A stretch of DNA of 64,000 bases from Dolomitihabitans soli (GCF_022213955.1 NZ_JAKNTW010000020.1:1-64000), one strand, 5' to 3'; positions 36,322 to 45,643 are shown, counted from the first letter of the stretch. Numbers and translations are program-made. The notes: generated from the letters alone by a model not told the origin.

Positions 36322-36382
36322 TTGACTCTCGCAAGGTTTGGCAGGTAGAACGGTTGCCCATCGATGGAAATCGTTCTACCTG
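36322..36382 (+). promoter_or_regulatory. promoter with nested dyad operator of the glycosidase/CUT1 operon
   Basis: TTGACT (36322-36327), 18 bases, TAGAAC (36346-36351). The -10 lies inside CAGGTAGAACG, whose perfect reverse complement CGTTCTACCTG is at 36372-36382. Exactly in the middle is CCATCGATGG, a 10-base palindrome with a CG centre, as in LacI-type sites. The arrangement suits repression at the start site; in RNA it could also form an 11-bp hairpin. Confidence 0.6.
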
Positions 36383-36400
36383 TTGCGGAGAGTCCAGCAC

Positions 36401-38347
36401 GTGAAGCGTCAATCGGCCAAGATCGGCCTGCCCGACGACCCCCAGATCTGGATCGGGGTCAACTACTGGTCCCGGACGGGCGGACCGCTGATGTGGCGGT
36501 CCTACGACCCGGAGGTCGTCGGCGCGGAACTGCGCGCGATGCGCGACCACGGGATGAGCGTGACGCGCAGTTTCTTCTACTGGCCAGACTTCATGCCGAC
36601 GCCCGACACGCTGGACGAGGAGCTGGTCGCCCGGTTCGGTGACTTCCTCGACCAGCACCTCGCGCTCGGCATGAGCAGCATCCCGACCTTCATCGTGGGG
36701 CACATGTCGGGACAGAACTGGGATCCGGCCTGGCGGCAGGGCCGCGACCTGTTCGGTGACGTGTGGTTCGTGTCCCGCCAGGCGTGGTACGTCCGGGAGC
36801 TGACCGCCCGTTTCAAGGACCACCCGGCCGTCGCGGGCTGGCTGCTGACCAACGAGATCCCCATCTATGGCGACTGGCGCTCGCGTGGCATCGGCACGCT
36901 GAAGCCCGAACAGGTCTCCGCGTGGGCGCAGATCCTCATCGACGCGGTGCGCGCGGGCGGGGGCACCCAGCCGGTCTCGGTCGGCGACGGCGCCTGGGGA
37001 GTGGAGATCACCGGCAACGACAACGGTTTCCGGGTGCGGGAGATGGCCGGGCTGGTCGACTTCCTCGGCCCGCACGTCTACCGGATGGAGACCGACCCGG
37101 TGCGGCAGCATCTGGGGGCGGCCTTCATCTGCGAACTGCTGGACATCGACGGCAAGCCCGTGATCATGGAGGAGTTCGGGCTGACCAGCGACTACACCAG
37201 CGAGGCGAACGCGGCGCACTACTACCGCCAGATCATGCACAACACCCTCCTCGCCGGAGCCACGGGCTGGCTGGCCTGGAACAACACCGACTACGACGAC
37301 CTCTACCAGGCCGAGCCGTACAGCCATCATCCGTTCGAGATGCACTTCGGGCTCATCGACTCCGCGGGGCGGCCCAAGGCGCAGGCGTTGGAGGTGCGCG
37401 ACTTCGCGGCCACCGTCGAGCGGGTGGACCTGGCGCACTGCACCCGGCCGGACGCCTCGATCGCGCTGGTGGTCTCGTCCTTCCTGGAGAGCCGCTATCC
37501 CTTCACCCAGCCCGAGGACGCGTCCGTCGTCTTCGACGTGGGGCGGCAGGCGTACGTCGCGGCCCGGGAGGCCGATCTCACCCTGGGGGTCGCCCGGGAG
37601 AAGGACGGCATCCCGGACGACTGTGATCTCTACCTGGTGCCCTCGGCGAAGCAGCTCACCGCGCCCACCTGGCGTACCCTCCTGGACCGGGCGCGCGACG
37701 GGGCGACCGTCTACGCGTCGTTCTTCGTCGGGGAGCACACCGCGCAGCGTGGTCCCTGGTGGCCCAATCTCGACGAGATGTTCGGCGTGCGCAAGCAGTC
37801 CCGCTACGGGCTCGTCGAACCGATCACCGACGCGGAGCTGCGCCTGACGATGACGGCCGACCTGGGGAACCTGCCCGCCGGCACCGAACTCGTCTTCCCG
37901 GTCGCCGGCACGGTCAACTCCCGCTCGTTCCTGCCCGTCGAGCCCGCGGGCGCGGAGGTCCTGGCCCGTGACGTGCACGGCCGCCCGGCCCTGCTGCGGC
38001 ACACGGTGGGACGGGGCACGATGGTGCTGGCGACCTACCCCATCGAGTACATGGCGGCGATCACCCCCGGCGCGAACCCGGAGCCGACCTGGCGCCTGTA
38101 CCAGGCGCTCGCGCACGTGGCCGGCGCGGCGCCCGCCGTCTCCTTCGACACCCCCCAGATGAACGCCTCGCTGATGCGGCACGACGACGGGCGGGTCTTC
38201 GTGTGGTGCGTCAGCCAGAGCGACACCGAACTGGCCGCGGTGCCGGCCGTCATGGCGGGTACCCTGCGGACGGCCGCCGGCGACGAGGTCACGAAGGTCG
38301 TCCTGCCCGCCTACGGGGTTGCCGTGCTGGAACTGCACGACGCCTGA
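36401..38347 (+). CDS. GH5/GH42-like beta-glycosidase with a trimerisation-type domain
   Basis: 648 residues from GTG 36401, with GGAGAG upstream (GTG/ATG frames further up would include the operator). No signal peptide. TIM barrel residues 10-330: IGVNYWSRTGGPLMW, acid/base E152 in WLLTNEIPI, nucleophile E258 in VIMEEFG. Residues 360-570 resemble the GATase-like trimerisation domain of GH42, with DLYLVPSAKQL and DGATVYASFFVGEH, then a small beta domain. Probably a cytoplasmic exo-enzyme, beta-mannosidase or beta-galactosidase, acting on imported oligosaccharides. First gene after the operator. Confidence 0.75.
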   Translation: MKRQSAKIGLPDDPQIWIGVNYWSRTGGPLMWRSYDPEVVGAELRAMRDHGMSVTRSFFYWPDFMPTPDTLDEELVARFGDFLDQHLALGMSSIPTFIVGHMSGQNWDPAWRQGRDLFGDVWFVSRQAWYVRELTARFKDHPAVAGWLLTNEIPIYGDWRSRGIGTLKPEQVSAWAQILIDAVRAGGGTQPVSVGDGAWGVEITGNDNGFRVREMAGLVDFLGPHVYRMETDPVRQHLGAAFICELLDIDGKPVIMEEFGLTSDYTSEANAAHYYRQIMHNTLLAGATGWLAWNNTDYDDLYQAEPYSHHPFEMHFGLIDSAGRPKAQALEVRDFAATVERVDLAHCTRPDASIALVVSSFLESRYPFTQPEDASVVFDVGRQAYVAAREADLTLGVAREKDGIPDDCDLYLVPSAKQLTAPTWRTLLDRARDGATVYASFFVGEHTAQRGPWWPNLDEMFGVRKQSRYGLVEPITDAELRLTMTADLGNLPAGTELVFPVAGTVNSRSFLPVEPAGAEVLARDVHGRPALLRHTVGRGTMVLATYPIEYMAAITPGANPEPTWRLYQALAHVAGAAPAVSFDTPQMNASLMRHDDGRVFVWCVSQSDTELAAVPAVMAGTLRTAAGDEVTKVVLPAYGVAVLELHDA

Positions 38348-38387
38348 TTTGTCCGGCCGGGAGCCTCATTTCCGCTTGCCCACAGAC

Positions 38388-38399
38388 TTAATCGGTTAA
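38388..38399. promoter_or_regulatory. LacI-like operator candidate before the CUT1 binding-protein gene
   Basis: TTAATCGGTTAA is 10/12 symmetric with a CG centre and lies 18 bases before the GTG start, next to TTAATTAA and the ribosome site CAGGAGG. It is the most AT-rich spot nearby and could control the transporter apart from the glycosidase. Confidence 0.45.
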
Positions 38400-38417
38400 T
38401 TAATCAGGAGGTACACA

Positions 38418-39686
38418 GTGAGCAGACACCGTAGGCTGCTTGCCGCCGCGCTGACAGGGCTTCTGGCCGTCACCACGGCTGGATGCGGCGGATCTGGGGA
38501 GACTTCGAACGAGCTGGTGATCCAGTCCCTGTGGACGAAGGGAACCGCCGAAGGAAAGGCGCTGCAACTGGCGATCGACCGGTTCAGCAAGGACACCGGA
38601 ACCAAGGTCCGGCTGATCGACACCGGCGAGTCGCTAGCCGACGTGTACGAGACCACGGTCGCGGCCGGCAACCAGGCCGACGTGGTGCTGACCAACCTGG
38701 CCGAGAAGTCCGTCGACTGGGTGAAGAACGGCGCCGTGGTGCCCATGGACGACCACCTGAAGGGCTGGGGGATGGAGTCGCAGCTCCGCCCCGAGGCGGT
38801 GCAGGAGTGGCGGGACACCGACGGAGCCCTGATCGGACTCCCCTTCACCGGCTTCACCTGGCCGGTCTGGTACAACACCGCCCTGCTGAAGAAGGCGGGG
38901 GTGGCCGAACCGCCGAAGACCACCGACGAGCTGATCGACGCGGCGAAGAAGCTGCGGGCCGCCGGGATCGCCCCCATGTCGGTGGGCGGCAACGACTGGT
39001 CCGGCCAGAAGGTGTTCCTGCAGATCGCCCAGTCGTACATGGACGCGAAGTCGGCCCGCGCGGCGTTCGCCAAGGGCGGCTACTGCGCCAACCCCGCCAT
39101 GATGAAGGGCATCGAGCTGTTCGTACGGCTCCGCGACGCCGGCGTCTTCATCGACGACGCCCAGGGATTCAGCGCGGAGGCCATGAACAACCAGTACTAC
39201 ACCGGCAAGGCGGCCATCCTCTCGGCAGGCTCGTGGGCGTTCAACGACCTGCCCGACGAGGTGAAGAAGACCACCGTGCTGTCCGGCTTCCCGCTGGTGG
39301 AGGGCAGCCCCTACGCCAAGCCGATCGCCATGCGGGGGTTCACCGGCACCGGCCTGCTGATGAGTTCGAAGGGCGCCGACAAGGCGGACAAGGTGCAGCA
39401 GTTCGCCAAGGTCCTCTACAGCCCCGACATCATCCGCCAATTCGTCTCGACGGCGGCGCTCATACCGGCCGTCTCCGGTGACGCCACCAAGGCCACCGAC
39501 CCGCTGATGCGGCAGGCCGTCGAAGAACTGGACGCACGCGTCGACTACGCGGTCATGCCCGACACCGCGGTACCCGGCGCCGTCTCCGACCCCATGATCC
39601 GCGCGACCTCGATCGCCTACAGCCCCGGCAAGAACGCCGCCGCCATCTGTGGTGAGATCGACGCCGCCTACGAAGCCGCGAGCTGA
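38418..39686 (+). CDS. CUT1 sugar-binding lipoprotein
   Basis: 422 residues. GTG 38418, ribosome site AGGAGG. Twin basic HRR and lipobox VTTAGC-G at residue 24. SBP_bac_1 fold: ELVIQSLWTKGTAEGKALQL, then GLPFTGFTWPVWYNTALLKKAGV, the usual hinge motif. Binds an oligosaccharide outside the cell and docks to the two permeases that follow. Confidence 0.92.
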   Translation: MSRHRRLLAAALTGLLAVTTAGCGGSGETSNELVIQSLWTKGTAEGKALQLAIDRFSKDTGTKVRLIDTGESLADVYETTVAAGNQADVVLTNLAEKSVDWVKNGAVVPMDDHLKGWGMESQLRPEAVQEWRDTDGALIGLPFTGFTWPVWYNTALLKKAGVAEPPKTTDELIDAAKKLRAAGIAPMSVGGNDWSGQKVFLQIAQSYMDAKSARAAFAKGGYCANPAMMKGIELFVRLRDAGVFIDDAQGFSAEAMNNQYYTGKAAILSAGSWAFNDLPDEVKKTTVLSGFPLVEGSPYAKPIAMRGFTGTGLLMSSKGADKADKVQQFAKVLYSPDIIRQFVSTAALIPAVSGDATKATDPLMRQAVEELDARVDYAVMPDTAVPGAVSDPMIRATSIAYSPGKNAAAICGEIDAAYEAAS

Positions 39687-39715
39687 CCTGGCCGGCCACC
39701 CCCTTGGAGAACAGC

Positions 39716-40621
39716 ATGAGTGAGCCATCGGCCGCCCCGCGAGCCGTGGACCGGGCCCGGGCCGACCGGTCCGCCGTGGCGGTCTTCACCGGTCCGGCCA
39801 CGATCTGGTATTTCGTCTTCACCATCGGTCCCATGATCGCGATCTTCGTCATCAGCCTGCTGTCGTGGTCGGGACTGCTGGCGACGCCGCGCTGGGCGGG
39901 ACTGGACAACTTCACCCGCGTCCTGGGCGACCGGGTGTTCCACGCGGCCGTGCGCAACACCGCCGTCCAGGTCGCCGTGGTGTTGCCGCTGATGCTGCCC
40001 GCCTCGTTCATGCTGGGCTACTACCTGACGCTGAAACCGCGGTTCCACCGGGTGCTCCGCGTGGTGCTGTTCACCCCGGCGCTGATCTCGCTGTCCGCGA
40101 TGGGCACGGTCTTCTACGCGATCTTCCAGCCGCAGGGCATGGTGAACTCCGCGCTCACCTCCCTGGGTCTGGACGGGCTGACCAAGCCGTGGCTGGCCAG
40201 CCCCGACACGGCGCTGGCCGCGGTGATCTTCGTCAGCCTCTGGTCCGGGATCGGGTTCACCGCCGTCCTGTTCTCCGCCCGGCTCGCCGCCGTGTCACCG
40301 GAGATCTACGAGGCGGCGGAGCTGGACGGGTGCGGGCACTGGGCCCGGATGTGGCGGATCGCCTATCCCCTCACCAAGGACTACTTCGGCGTCCTGACGA
40401 TGCTGCAGTTCCTCTGGAACGTCTTCGCCTCGGCCGGGCTCATCCTGCTGCTGACGAAGGGCGGGCCGGGCAACTCCTCGACGACGCTGTCCTTCCTCGT
40501 CTACGAGAAGGCGTTCGTCCAGTCGCAGGTGGGATACAGCCAGGCGGTGGGCGTCCTGCTGTTCCTGATCGGCGTCGCCGGATTGCTGATCATCCGTCGC
40601 GTGTTCCGGCAGAACTTCTAG
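39716..40621 (+). CDS. CUT1 sugar ABC transporter permease 1 (MalF type)
   Basis: 301 residues from ATG 39716, GGAGA upstream. Six spans; EAA loop YEAAELDGCGHWARMWRIAYPL near residue 200. Ends nine bases before the second permease. Confidence 0.92.
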   Translation: MSEPSAAPRAVDRARADRSAVAVFTGPATIWYFVFTIGPMIAIFVISLLSWSGLLATPRWAGLDNFTRVLGDRVFHAAVRNTAVQVAVVLPLMLPASFMLGYYLTLKPRFHRVLRVVLFTPALISLSAMGTVFYAIFQPQGMVNSALTSLGLDGLTKPWLASPDTALAAVIFVSLWSGIGFTAVLFSARLAAVSPEIYEAAELDGCGHWARMWRIAYPLTKDYFGVLTMLQFLWNVFASAGLILLLTKGGPGNSSTTLSFLVYEKAFVQSQVGYSQAVGVLLFLIGVAGLLIIRRVFRQNF

Positions 40622-40629
40622 GAGTCGGC

Positions 40630-41520
40630 ATGACCATCGCCCCGACACGCCCGGCGAAGGCCCGCCGCCGGGCCCTTCCCAAGCGCGACCGCGGCGCCCG
40701 CGGCCTGTCCCTGCTCCCGGCCCACATCCTGGCCTGGGTCTACGCGGCGCTGCTGGCGGTCCCCCTCTACTACCTGGCGGTATCCGCCTTCAAGGAGAAC
40801 CTGGAGATCTTCTCCAGCCCGTTCGCACTGCCCGGCTCCTACACGCCGGAGAACTTCCTCACCGCCTGGGAACGAGCGGACCTCGGTACGGCACTGCTGA
40901 ACTCGGTCCTGGTCACCGGCGTCTCCGCCCTGCTCACGCTGGCCCTGGCGATCCCGGCCGCCTACGGCCTGGCCCGGGCACGCGGCGGACTGGGCACGCT
41001 CGTCGAACGGTTCTTCGCGCTCGGTTTCCTCATCCCCGGCTTCGCCGCGCTGATCCCCACCGTGCTGCTCGCCATCGCCCTGGGCATGTTCCAGACACGC
41101 GCGTTCCTCATCCTGTTCATGCCGGCCACCGCGCTGCCCTTGTCGGTCATCCTGCTGACCCAGTTCATGCGCACCGTGCCGCGGGAACTGGAGGAGTCGG
41201 CCTCCCTGGACGGCGCGTCACGCTGGTCGGTGATGCGCTACATCTACCTGCCAATCGCCCGCCCGGGGATCGCCACCATCACGATCCTGAACATGCTCAA
41301 CTTCTGGAACGAGTATCTGTTCACCCTCATCCTGGGCGGTCCCGACCCGAGCGTCCGGACCGTGCAGGTGGCTCTGCCCACGCTGATCTCACAGACGAAC
41401 ACCCAGTACGGCGTGCTGGCCGCGGGGACGCTGCTGATGCTCGTCCCCGTCTACGTGGCCTACGTCGTCCTTTCCCGCCAGATGGAGAACGCGCTTCTCC
41501 AGGGCGCTCTCAAGAGTTGA
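40630..41520 (+). CDS. CUT1 sugar ABC transporter permease 2 (MalG type)
   Basis: 296 residues from ATG 40630 with AGGAG upstream. Six spans; EAA loop LEESASLDGASRWSVMRYIY. No ATPase gene is in the operon, so the pair must use an ATPase made elsewhere, like MsiK in streptomycetes. Confidence 0.92.
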   Translation: MTIAPTRPAKARRRALPKRDRGARGLSLLPAHILAWVYAALLAVPLYYLAVSAFKENLEIFSSPFALPGSYTPENFLTAWERADLGTALLNSVLVTGVSALLTLALAIPAAYGLARARGGLGTLVERFFALGFLIPGFAALIPTVLLAIALGMFQTRAFLILFMPATALPLSVILLTQFMRTVPRELEESASLDGASRWSVMRYIYLPIARPGIATITILNMLNFWNEYLFTLILGGPDPSVRTVQVALPTLISQTNTQYGVLAAGTLLMLVPVYVAYVVLSRQMENALLQGALKS

Positions 41521-41540
41521 CCACACACAGGAAGGGCCCC

Positions 41541-42887
41541 ATGGCCACCTACGACATCACCGACTTCGGCGCAGCCGGCGACGGCACCACCAACGACGCC
41601 AAGGCCATCCAGGCGGCCATCGACGCGTGCACCGCCGCCGGCGGCGGCACCGTCCTGGTGCCCGCCGGGCGGATCTACAAGACCGGGTCCATCGTGCTCA
41701 AGGACAACGTGGAGCTGCACGTCGAGCGCGGCGCCACGCTGGCCGGCAGCGAGAACCCCGCCGACTACACCGAACGCTTCATCGTCTCCGCCCTGTCCTC
41801 AGGCGAGGTGAAGGAGACGACCGAGCACGCCCTGATCCTGATCGCCTCGCACGAAGCGCACGACATCGCCATCACCGGAGCGGGGGTGATCGACGGCGCC
41901 GGGCGCCACTTCATCGAGGAGGACCTCGGCTACATCTACAAGTGCCCGAACTCCCGGCCGTTCACCGTCTTCCTGATCGGCGGCAAGCGCGTCACGATCA
42001 GGGACACCCGATTCACCGACCCGGCGCTGTGGTGCCTGCGGCTGACCGGCTGCGAGGACGTGCTGATCACCGGGATCACCATCGACTCCGACCTCAAGCA
42101 CCCCAACGCCGACGGCATCGACCTGGATCGTTCCAAGCGGGTACGGATCAGCGACTGCGAGATCTCCTGCGCCGACGACGCGATCTCCCTCAAGACCTGC
42201 GAGGAGTTCCCGCAGTACGGCACGACCGAGGACGTCGTCATCACCAACTGCACCCTGCAGACCACGTCCAGCGCGGTCGTCGTCGGGGTCGACGCGGTCG
42301 CCGACATCCGCAACGTGGTCGTCTCCAACTGCGTTATCCGCTCCTCGCACCGCGGCCTGTCGGTCAATCTCGGCCAGGAGGGGAACTTCGAGAACATCCT
42401 GTTCTCCGACTGCGTGGTCGAGACCCGGATCTTCGACTCGTCCTGGTGGGGCCGCGGCGAGCCGATCTACGTCAGCGCCTTCCCCTGGCACGACAAGGTG
42501 GGCAAGCTGCGCAACGTCCGGTTCCGCAACATCCTCGCGCGGTCGGAGAACGGCGCCTACATCGCCGGGCAGCGGCCGGGCCTCGTCTCGGGAGTCGTCC
42601 TGGACGGCGTCCGGATCGAGCTCGACCGGTGGTCGCGCTGGCCGGGCGGAGAGTACGACCGGCGTCCGTTCGAGAGCGGCACCGGAATCTACGCCCACCC
42701 CACCTCGGGAATCCACATCGACACCGCCTCGGACGTCACCATCCGCGACTGCGAGATCGTCTGGGCCACGCGAGCCGGCAACTTCAGCCACGCCGTCGAG
42801 GCGATCTCCGTCGACGGCCTGGTCATCGAGGGTCTGCGCGGGGAGGCCGCGCACCCGGAGAAGTACGAAGCCGTCCACCGGCACTGA
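41541..42887 (+). CDS. GH28 family glycosidase (polygalacturonase-like)
   Basis: 448 residues from ATG 41541 with AGGAAGG upstream. No signal peptide. Right-handed beta-helix: YDITDFGAAGDGTTNDAKAI is the standard opening. Catalytic-region motifs are NADGIDLD (N-x-D) and CADDAISLK (D-D); the GHG motif is not recognisable (SSAVVVGVD stands there) and the RIK region is replaced by HRGLSVN. Substrate may therefore differ from polygalacturonate: exo-galacturonosidase, rhamnogalacturonan or another uronide. Acts inside on imported fragments. Confidence 0.78.
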   Translation: MATYDITDFGAAGDGTTNDAKAIQAAIDACTAAGGGTVLVPAGRIYKTGSIVLKDNVELHVERGATLAGSENPADYTERFIVSALSSGEVKETTEHALILIASHEAHDIAITGAGVIDGAGRHFIEEDLGYIYKCPNSRPFTVFLIGGKRVTIRDTRFTDPALWCLRLTGCEDVLITGITIDSDLKHPNADGIDLDRSKRVRISDCEISCADDAISLKTCEEFPQYGTTEDVVITNCTLQTTSSAVVVGVDAVADIRNVVVSNCVIRSSHRGLSVNLGQEGNFENILFSDCVVETRIFDSSWWGRGEPIYVSAFPWHDKVGKLRNVRFRNILARSENGAYIAGQRPGLVSGVVLDGVRIELDRWSRWPGGEYDRRPFESGTGIYAHPTSGIHIDTASDVTIRDCEIVWATRAGNFSHAVEAISVDGLVIEGLRGEAAHPEKYEAVHRH

Positions 42888-42922
42888 CCACCGGCCCAGC
42901 CAGAACTTCAGGAGAAGGACGT

Positions 42923-45382
42923 ATGACCACCACGACCTCACTCGACGGCGACTGGACCCTGCGGGCGGTCGCCGGAGCGGTCCCACCGGGCGTGGCGGGA
43001 CGCGAGCTGCCCGCGACCGTGCCCGGCTGCGTGCACACCGACCTGCTCACGACCGGCCTCATCGAGGATCCCTACCTCGACCGCAACGAGGAGACCCAGC
43101 ACTGGATCGGCCGTGCCACCTGGCGCTACCGCCGTACCTTCGACCTGGCGGACGACACGGCGCAGGTGCACGAACTCGTCTTCGACGGGCTGGACACGAT
43201 CGCGGAGATCCGCGTCAACGGCCGCGCGGTCGGCGAGACGGCGAACATGCACCGCGTCCACCGGTTCGACGTCACCGATGTCGTGACGGCCGGTGAGAAC
43301 ACGGTCGAGATCGTGTTCTCACCGGTCCGTGAGTACGCCGAGCGGGTCCGCACCGCCGTCGGGGAACGGCCGAACGTCTACCCCGAGCCGTTCCAGTACG
43401 TGCGCAAGATGGCCGCCAACTTCGGCTGGGACTGGGGGCCGAACCTCGTCACGGCCGGGATCTGGAAGTCGGCGCGGCTGGAGAGCTGGTCCGGCGCCCG
43501 GCTGGAGAGCGTGCGACCGCACCTCACCGTGTCGGGAGCCGACGGCCGCGCCCACGTCGAGGTCGCCGTCGTGCACGCCGGGGAGGCCGCCGACCTGACC
43601 CTGGAGCTGACCCTCGCGGGCGCGACCCACCGGGTCCCCGTGGCGCACCGCGCCCACCTGGACGTGACCGTGCCGGACGTCGACGTCTGGCATCCCCGGG
43701 GCCGGGGCGGGCAGCCGCTCTACGAGCTGACGGTCCGCCTGCTCGGCGCGGACGGCGAGCAGCTCGGCTCCTGGTCGCGCAGGGCCGGGTTCCGCACCGT
43801 CGAGCACATCGTCGAACCGGACGAGGAGGGCACGTCCTTCACGCTGGCCGTCAACGGCGAGCCCCTGTTCGTGCGGGGGGTCAACTGGATCCCCGACGAC
43901 TGCTTCGTCTCCCGGGTCGGCCGTGACCGGTACCGGCGGCGGATCGAGCAGGCGATCGGCGCGAACGTGAACCTGCTCCGCGTGTGGGGCGGCGGGATCT
44001 ACGAGAAGGACGAATTCTACGAGGTCTGCGACGAACTCGGCGTCCTCGTCTGGCAGGACTTCCTGTTCGCGTGCGCCGCCTATCCCGAGCAGCCGCCCAT
44101 CGACGCCGAGGTGGCGGCCGAGGCCCGCGACAACGTCACCCGCCTGATGCCGCACCCCAGCCTGGTGCTGTGGAACGGCAACAACGAGAACATCTGGGGG
44201 TTCTCCGACTGGGGATGGCGAGAACCGCTCGCCGGACGCGACTGGGGGCTCGGCTACTACACGGAACTGCTGCCCCGGATCGTCGCCGAACTCGACCCGA
44301 CCACGCCCTACTGGCCGGGCAGCCCCTACTCCGGCTCCCCCGATCTGCACCCCAACGACCCGCTGCACGGCAACAGCCACCTGTGGAAGGTGTGGAACAG
44401 CCAGGACTACACCACGTACGCCAAGGACCGGCCCCGCTTCGTGTCGGAGTTCGGCTACCAGGGGCCGCCGAACTGGTCGACGCTCACCCGGGCGGTCACC
44501 GACACCCCGCTCACCGCCGAGTCGCCGGGCGTGCTGCACCACCAGAAGGCGGGCGAGGGGATGGCGAAGCTGAGCCGGGGAATGGCGCCCCACCTGCCCG
44601 AGCCGCGAACCTTCGACGACTGGCACTACGCGACGCAGCTCAACCAGGCCAGGGCGATCGCATTCGGGGTCGAGCACTTCCGCTCCCTGCGCCCGCACTG
44701 CATGGGCACGATCCTGTGGCAGCTCAACGACTGCTGGCCGGTCATCTCCTGGGCCGCGATCGACGGCGACGGCAGACTCAAGCCGCTGTGGTACGAGTTG
44801 CGCCGGGTGTACGCCGACCGGCTGGTCACCATCCAGCCGGACGGCGACGCGGGCTTCGCCGTCCACCTCGTCAACGACGGCGCGGAGCCGTGGCAGGACG
44901 AGCTGGTCGTCGAACGCCGTTCCCTCGACGGAGCCGTGCTCGCCACCTTCAGGACCGAGTTCCGCGTCGAGCCGGGGACCTCCGTTCGGACGCCCGTGCC
45001 GGCGTCCGCGGGCACCGCCGGCGACCCCCGCCGGGAGCTGCTGCTCGCCCGGTGTACGGCCGGCCGTACCCTCCGGTTCTTCCGCGAGGACCGCGACACG
45101 GACTTCGAGGCGGCGCGGTTCGAGGCGGTCACCGCCCAGGCCGGGGCCGGCGAGGTGGCGCTGACCGTGACGGCCGGGTCACTGGTCAGGGACATCGTCG
45201 TGCAGGCGGACCGGGTTGATCCGGACGCGCTGGTGGACGACCAGGTCGTCACCCTGCTGCCGGGCGAGGTCCACACCTTCCGGATCCGGACGCGGACCGC
45301 CGCCGCCGATCCGCGCTGGGCCGAAGCCGTCCGCTGCGTGAACACGCCCGCCGGGCAGGCGGTGACCGCCGCGGCCGGGTAG
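42923..45382 (+). CDS. GH2 beta-mannosidase
   Basis: 819 residues from ATG 42923, AGGAGAAGG upstream. Sugar-binding N-domain 1-170 (PATVPGCVHTDLLTTGLIEDP is the beta-mannosidase hallmark), Ig-like domain 180-290, TIM barrel 290-600 with acid/base E422 in LWNGNNEN and nucleophile E509 in VSEFGYQGPP, and C-terminal sandwich. No signal peptide, so it trims mannosides in the cytoplasm. Last gene before the terminator. Confidence 0.93.
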   Translation: MTTTTSLDGDWTLRAVAGAVPPGVAGRELPATVPGCVHTDLLTTGLIEDPYLDRNEETQHWIGRATWRYRRTFDLADDTAQVHELVFDGLDTIAEIRVNGRAVGETANMHRVHRFDVTDVVTAGENTVEIVFSPVREYAERVRTAVGERPNVYPEPFQYVRKMAANFGWDWGPNLVTAGIWKSARLESWSGARLESVRPHLTVSGADGRAHVEVAVVHAGEAADLTLELTLAGATHRVPVAHRAHLDVTVPDVDVWHPRGRGGQPLYELTVRLLGADGEQLGSWSRRAGFRTVEHIVEPDEEGTSFTLAVNGEPLFVRGVNWIPDDCFVSRVGRDRYRRRIEQAIGANVNLLRVWGGGIYEKDEFYEVCDELGVLVWQDFLFACAAYPEQPPIDAEVAAEARDNVTRLMPHPSLVLWNGNNENIWGFSDWGWREPLAGRDWGLGYYTELLPRIVAELDPTTPYWPGSPYSGSPDLHPNDPLHGNSHLWKVWNSQDYTTYAKDRPRFVSEFGYQGPPNWSTLTRAVTDTPLTAESPGVLHHQKAGEGMAKLSRGMAPHLPEPRTFDDWHYATQLNQARAIAFGVEHFRSLRPHCMGTILWQLNDCWPVISWAAIDGDGRLKPLWYELRRVYADRLVTIQPDGDAGFAVHLVNDGAEPWQDELVVERRSLDGAVLATFRTEFRVEPGTSVRTPVPASAGTAGDPRRELLLARCTAGRTLRFFREDRDTDFEAARFEAVTAQAGAGEVALTVTAGSLVRDIVVQADRVDPDALVDDQVVTLLPGEVHTFRIRTRTAAADPRWAEAVRCVNTPAGQAVTAAAG

Positions 45383-45388
45383 ACGGTC

Positions 45389-45432
45389 GGACGGAGGGCC
45401 GGACGGGAGATCTCTCGTCCGGCCCTCCGTCC
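45389..45432 (+). terminator. terminator of the polysaccharide operon
   Basis: GGACGGAGGGCCGGAC and GTCCGGCCCTCCGTCC pair perfectly over 16 bases around a 12-base loop, seven bases after the stop of the GH2 gene. Confidence 0.85.
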
Positions 45433-45538
45433 ATGCCGTCTCCTCGGCGGACCGCCGAGGTGAGGACGGGCCCCGTCCACGTGGGCCATCGACTGCCGCG
45501 GAGTAGAGTGACCAGGCGCCCTCCTGGTGAGGGAGCCC

Positions 45539-45611
45539 GGCGGTGGGGCCCGCCGTCCCCGTTCGAAGGGGTGAACCGCGGCCGTTTCGCGCCGCCGACG
45601 GTCCCTGCCAG
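45539..45611 (+). promoter_or_regulatory. fluoride riboswitch (crcB motif)
   Basis: GGCGGTGGGGCCCGCC parallels the first stem-loop of the T. petrophila fluoride riboswitch (GGCGATGAGGCCCGCC). After an extra hairpin (CCCC-gttcgaa-GGGG) come AACC, a GCGGC/GCCGC stem and CGACGGTCCCTGCC, the counterpart of TGATGGCCTCTACT. The loop GGGGCC can pair with GGTCCC to form the required pseudoknot. A further hairpin ACCAGG/CCTGGT lies just upstream (45511-45528). It ends 33 bases before crcB, likely controlling transcription or translation of the two channel genes. Confidence 0.8.
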
Positions 45612-45643
45612 GTGTGTGGTGTCCATGCTGGTAGGAGGATCGT

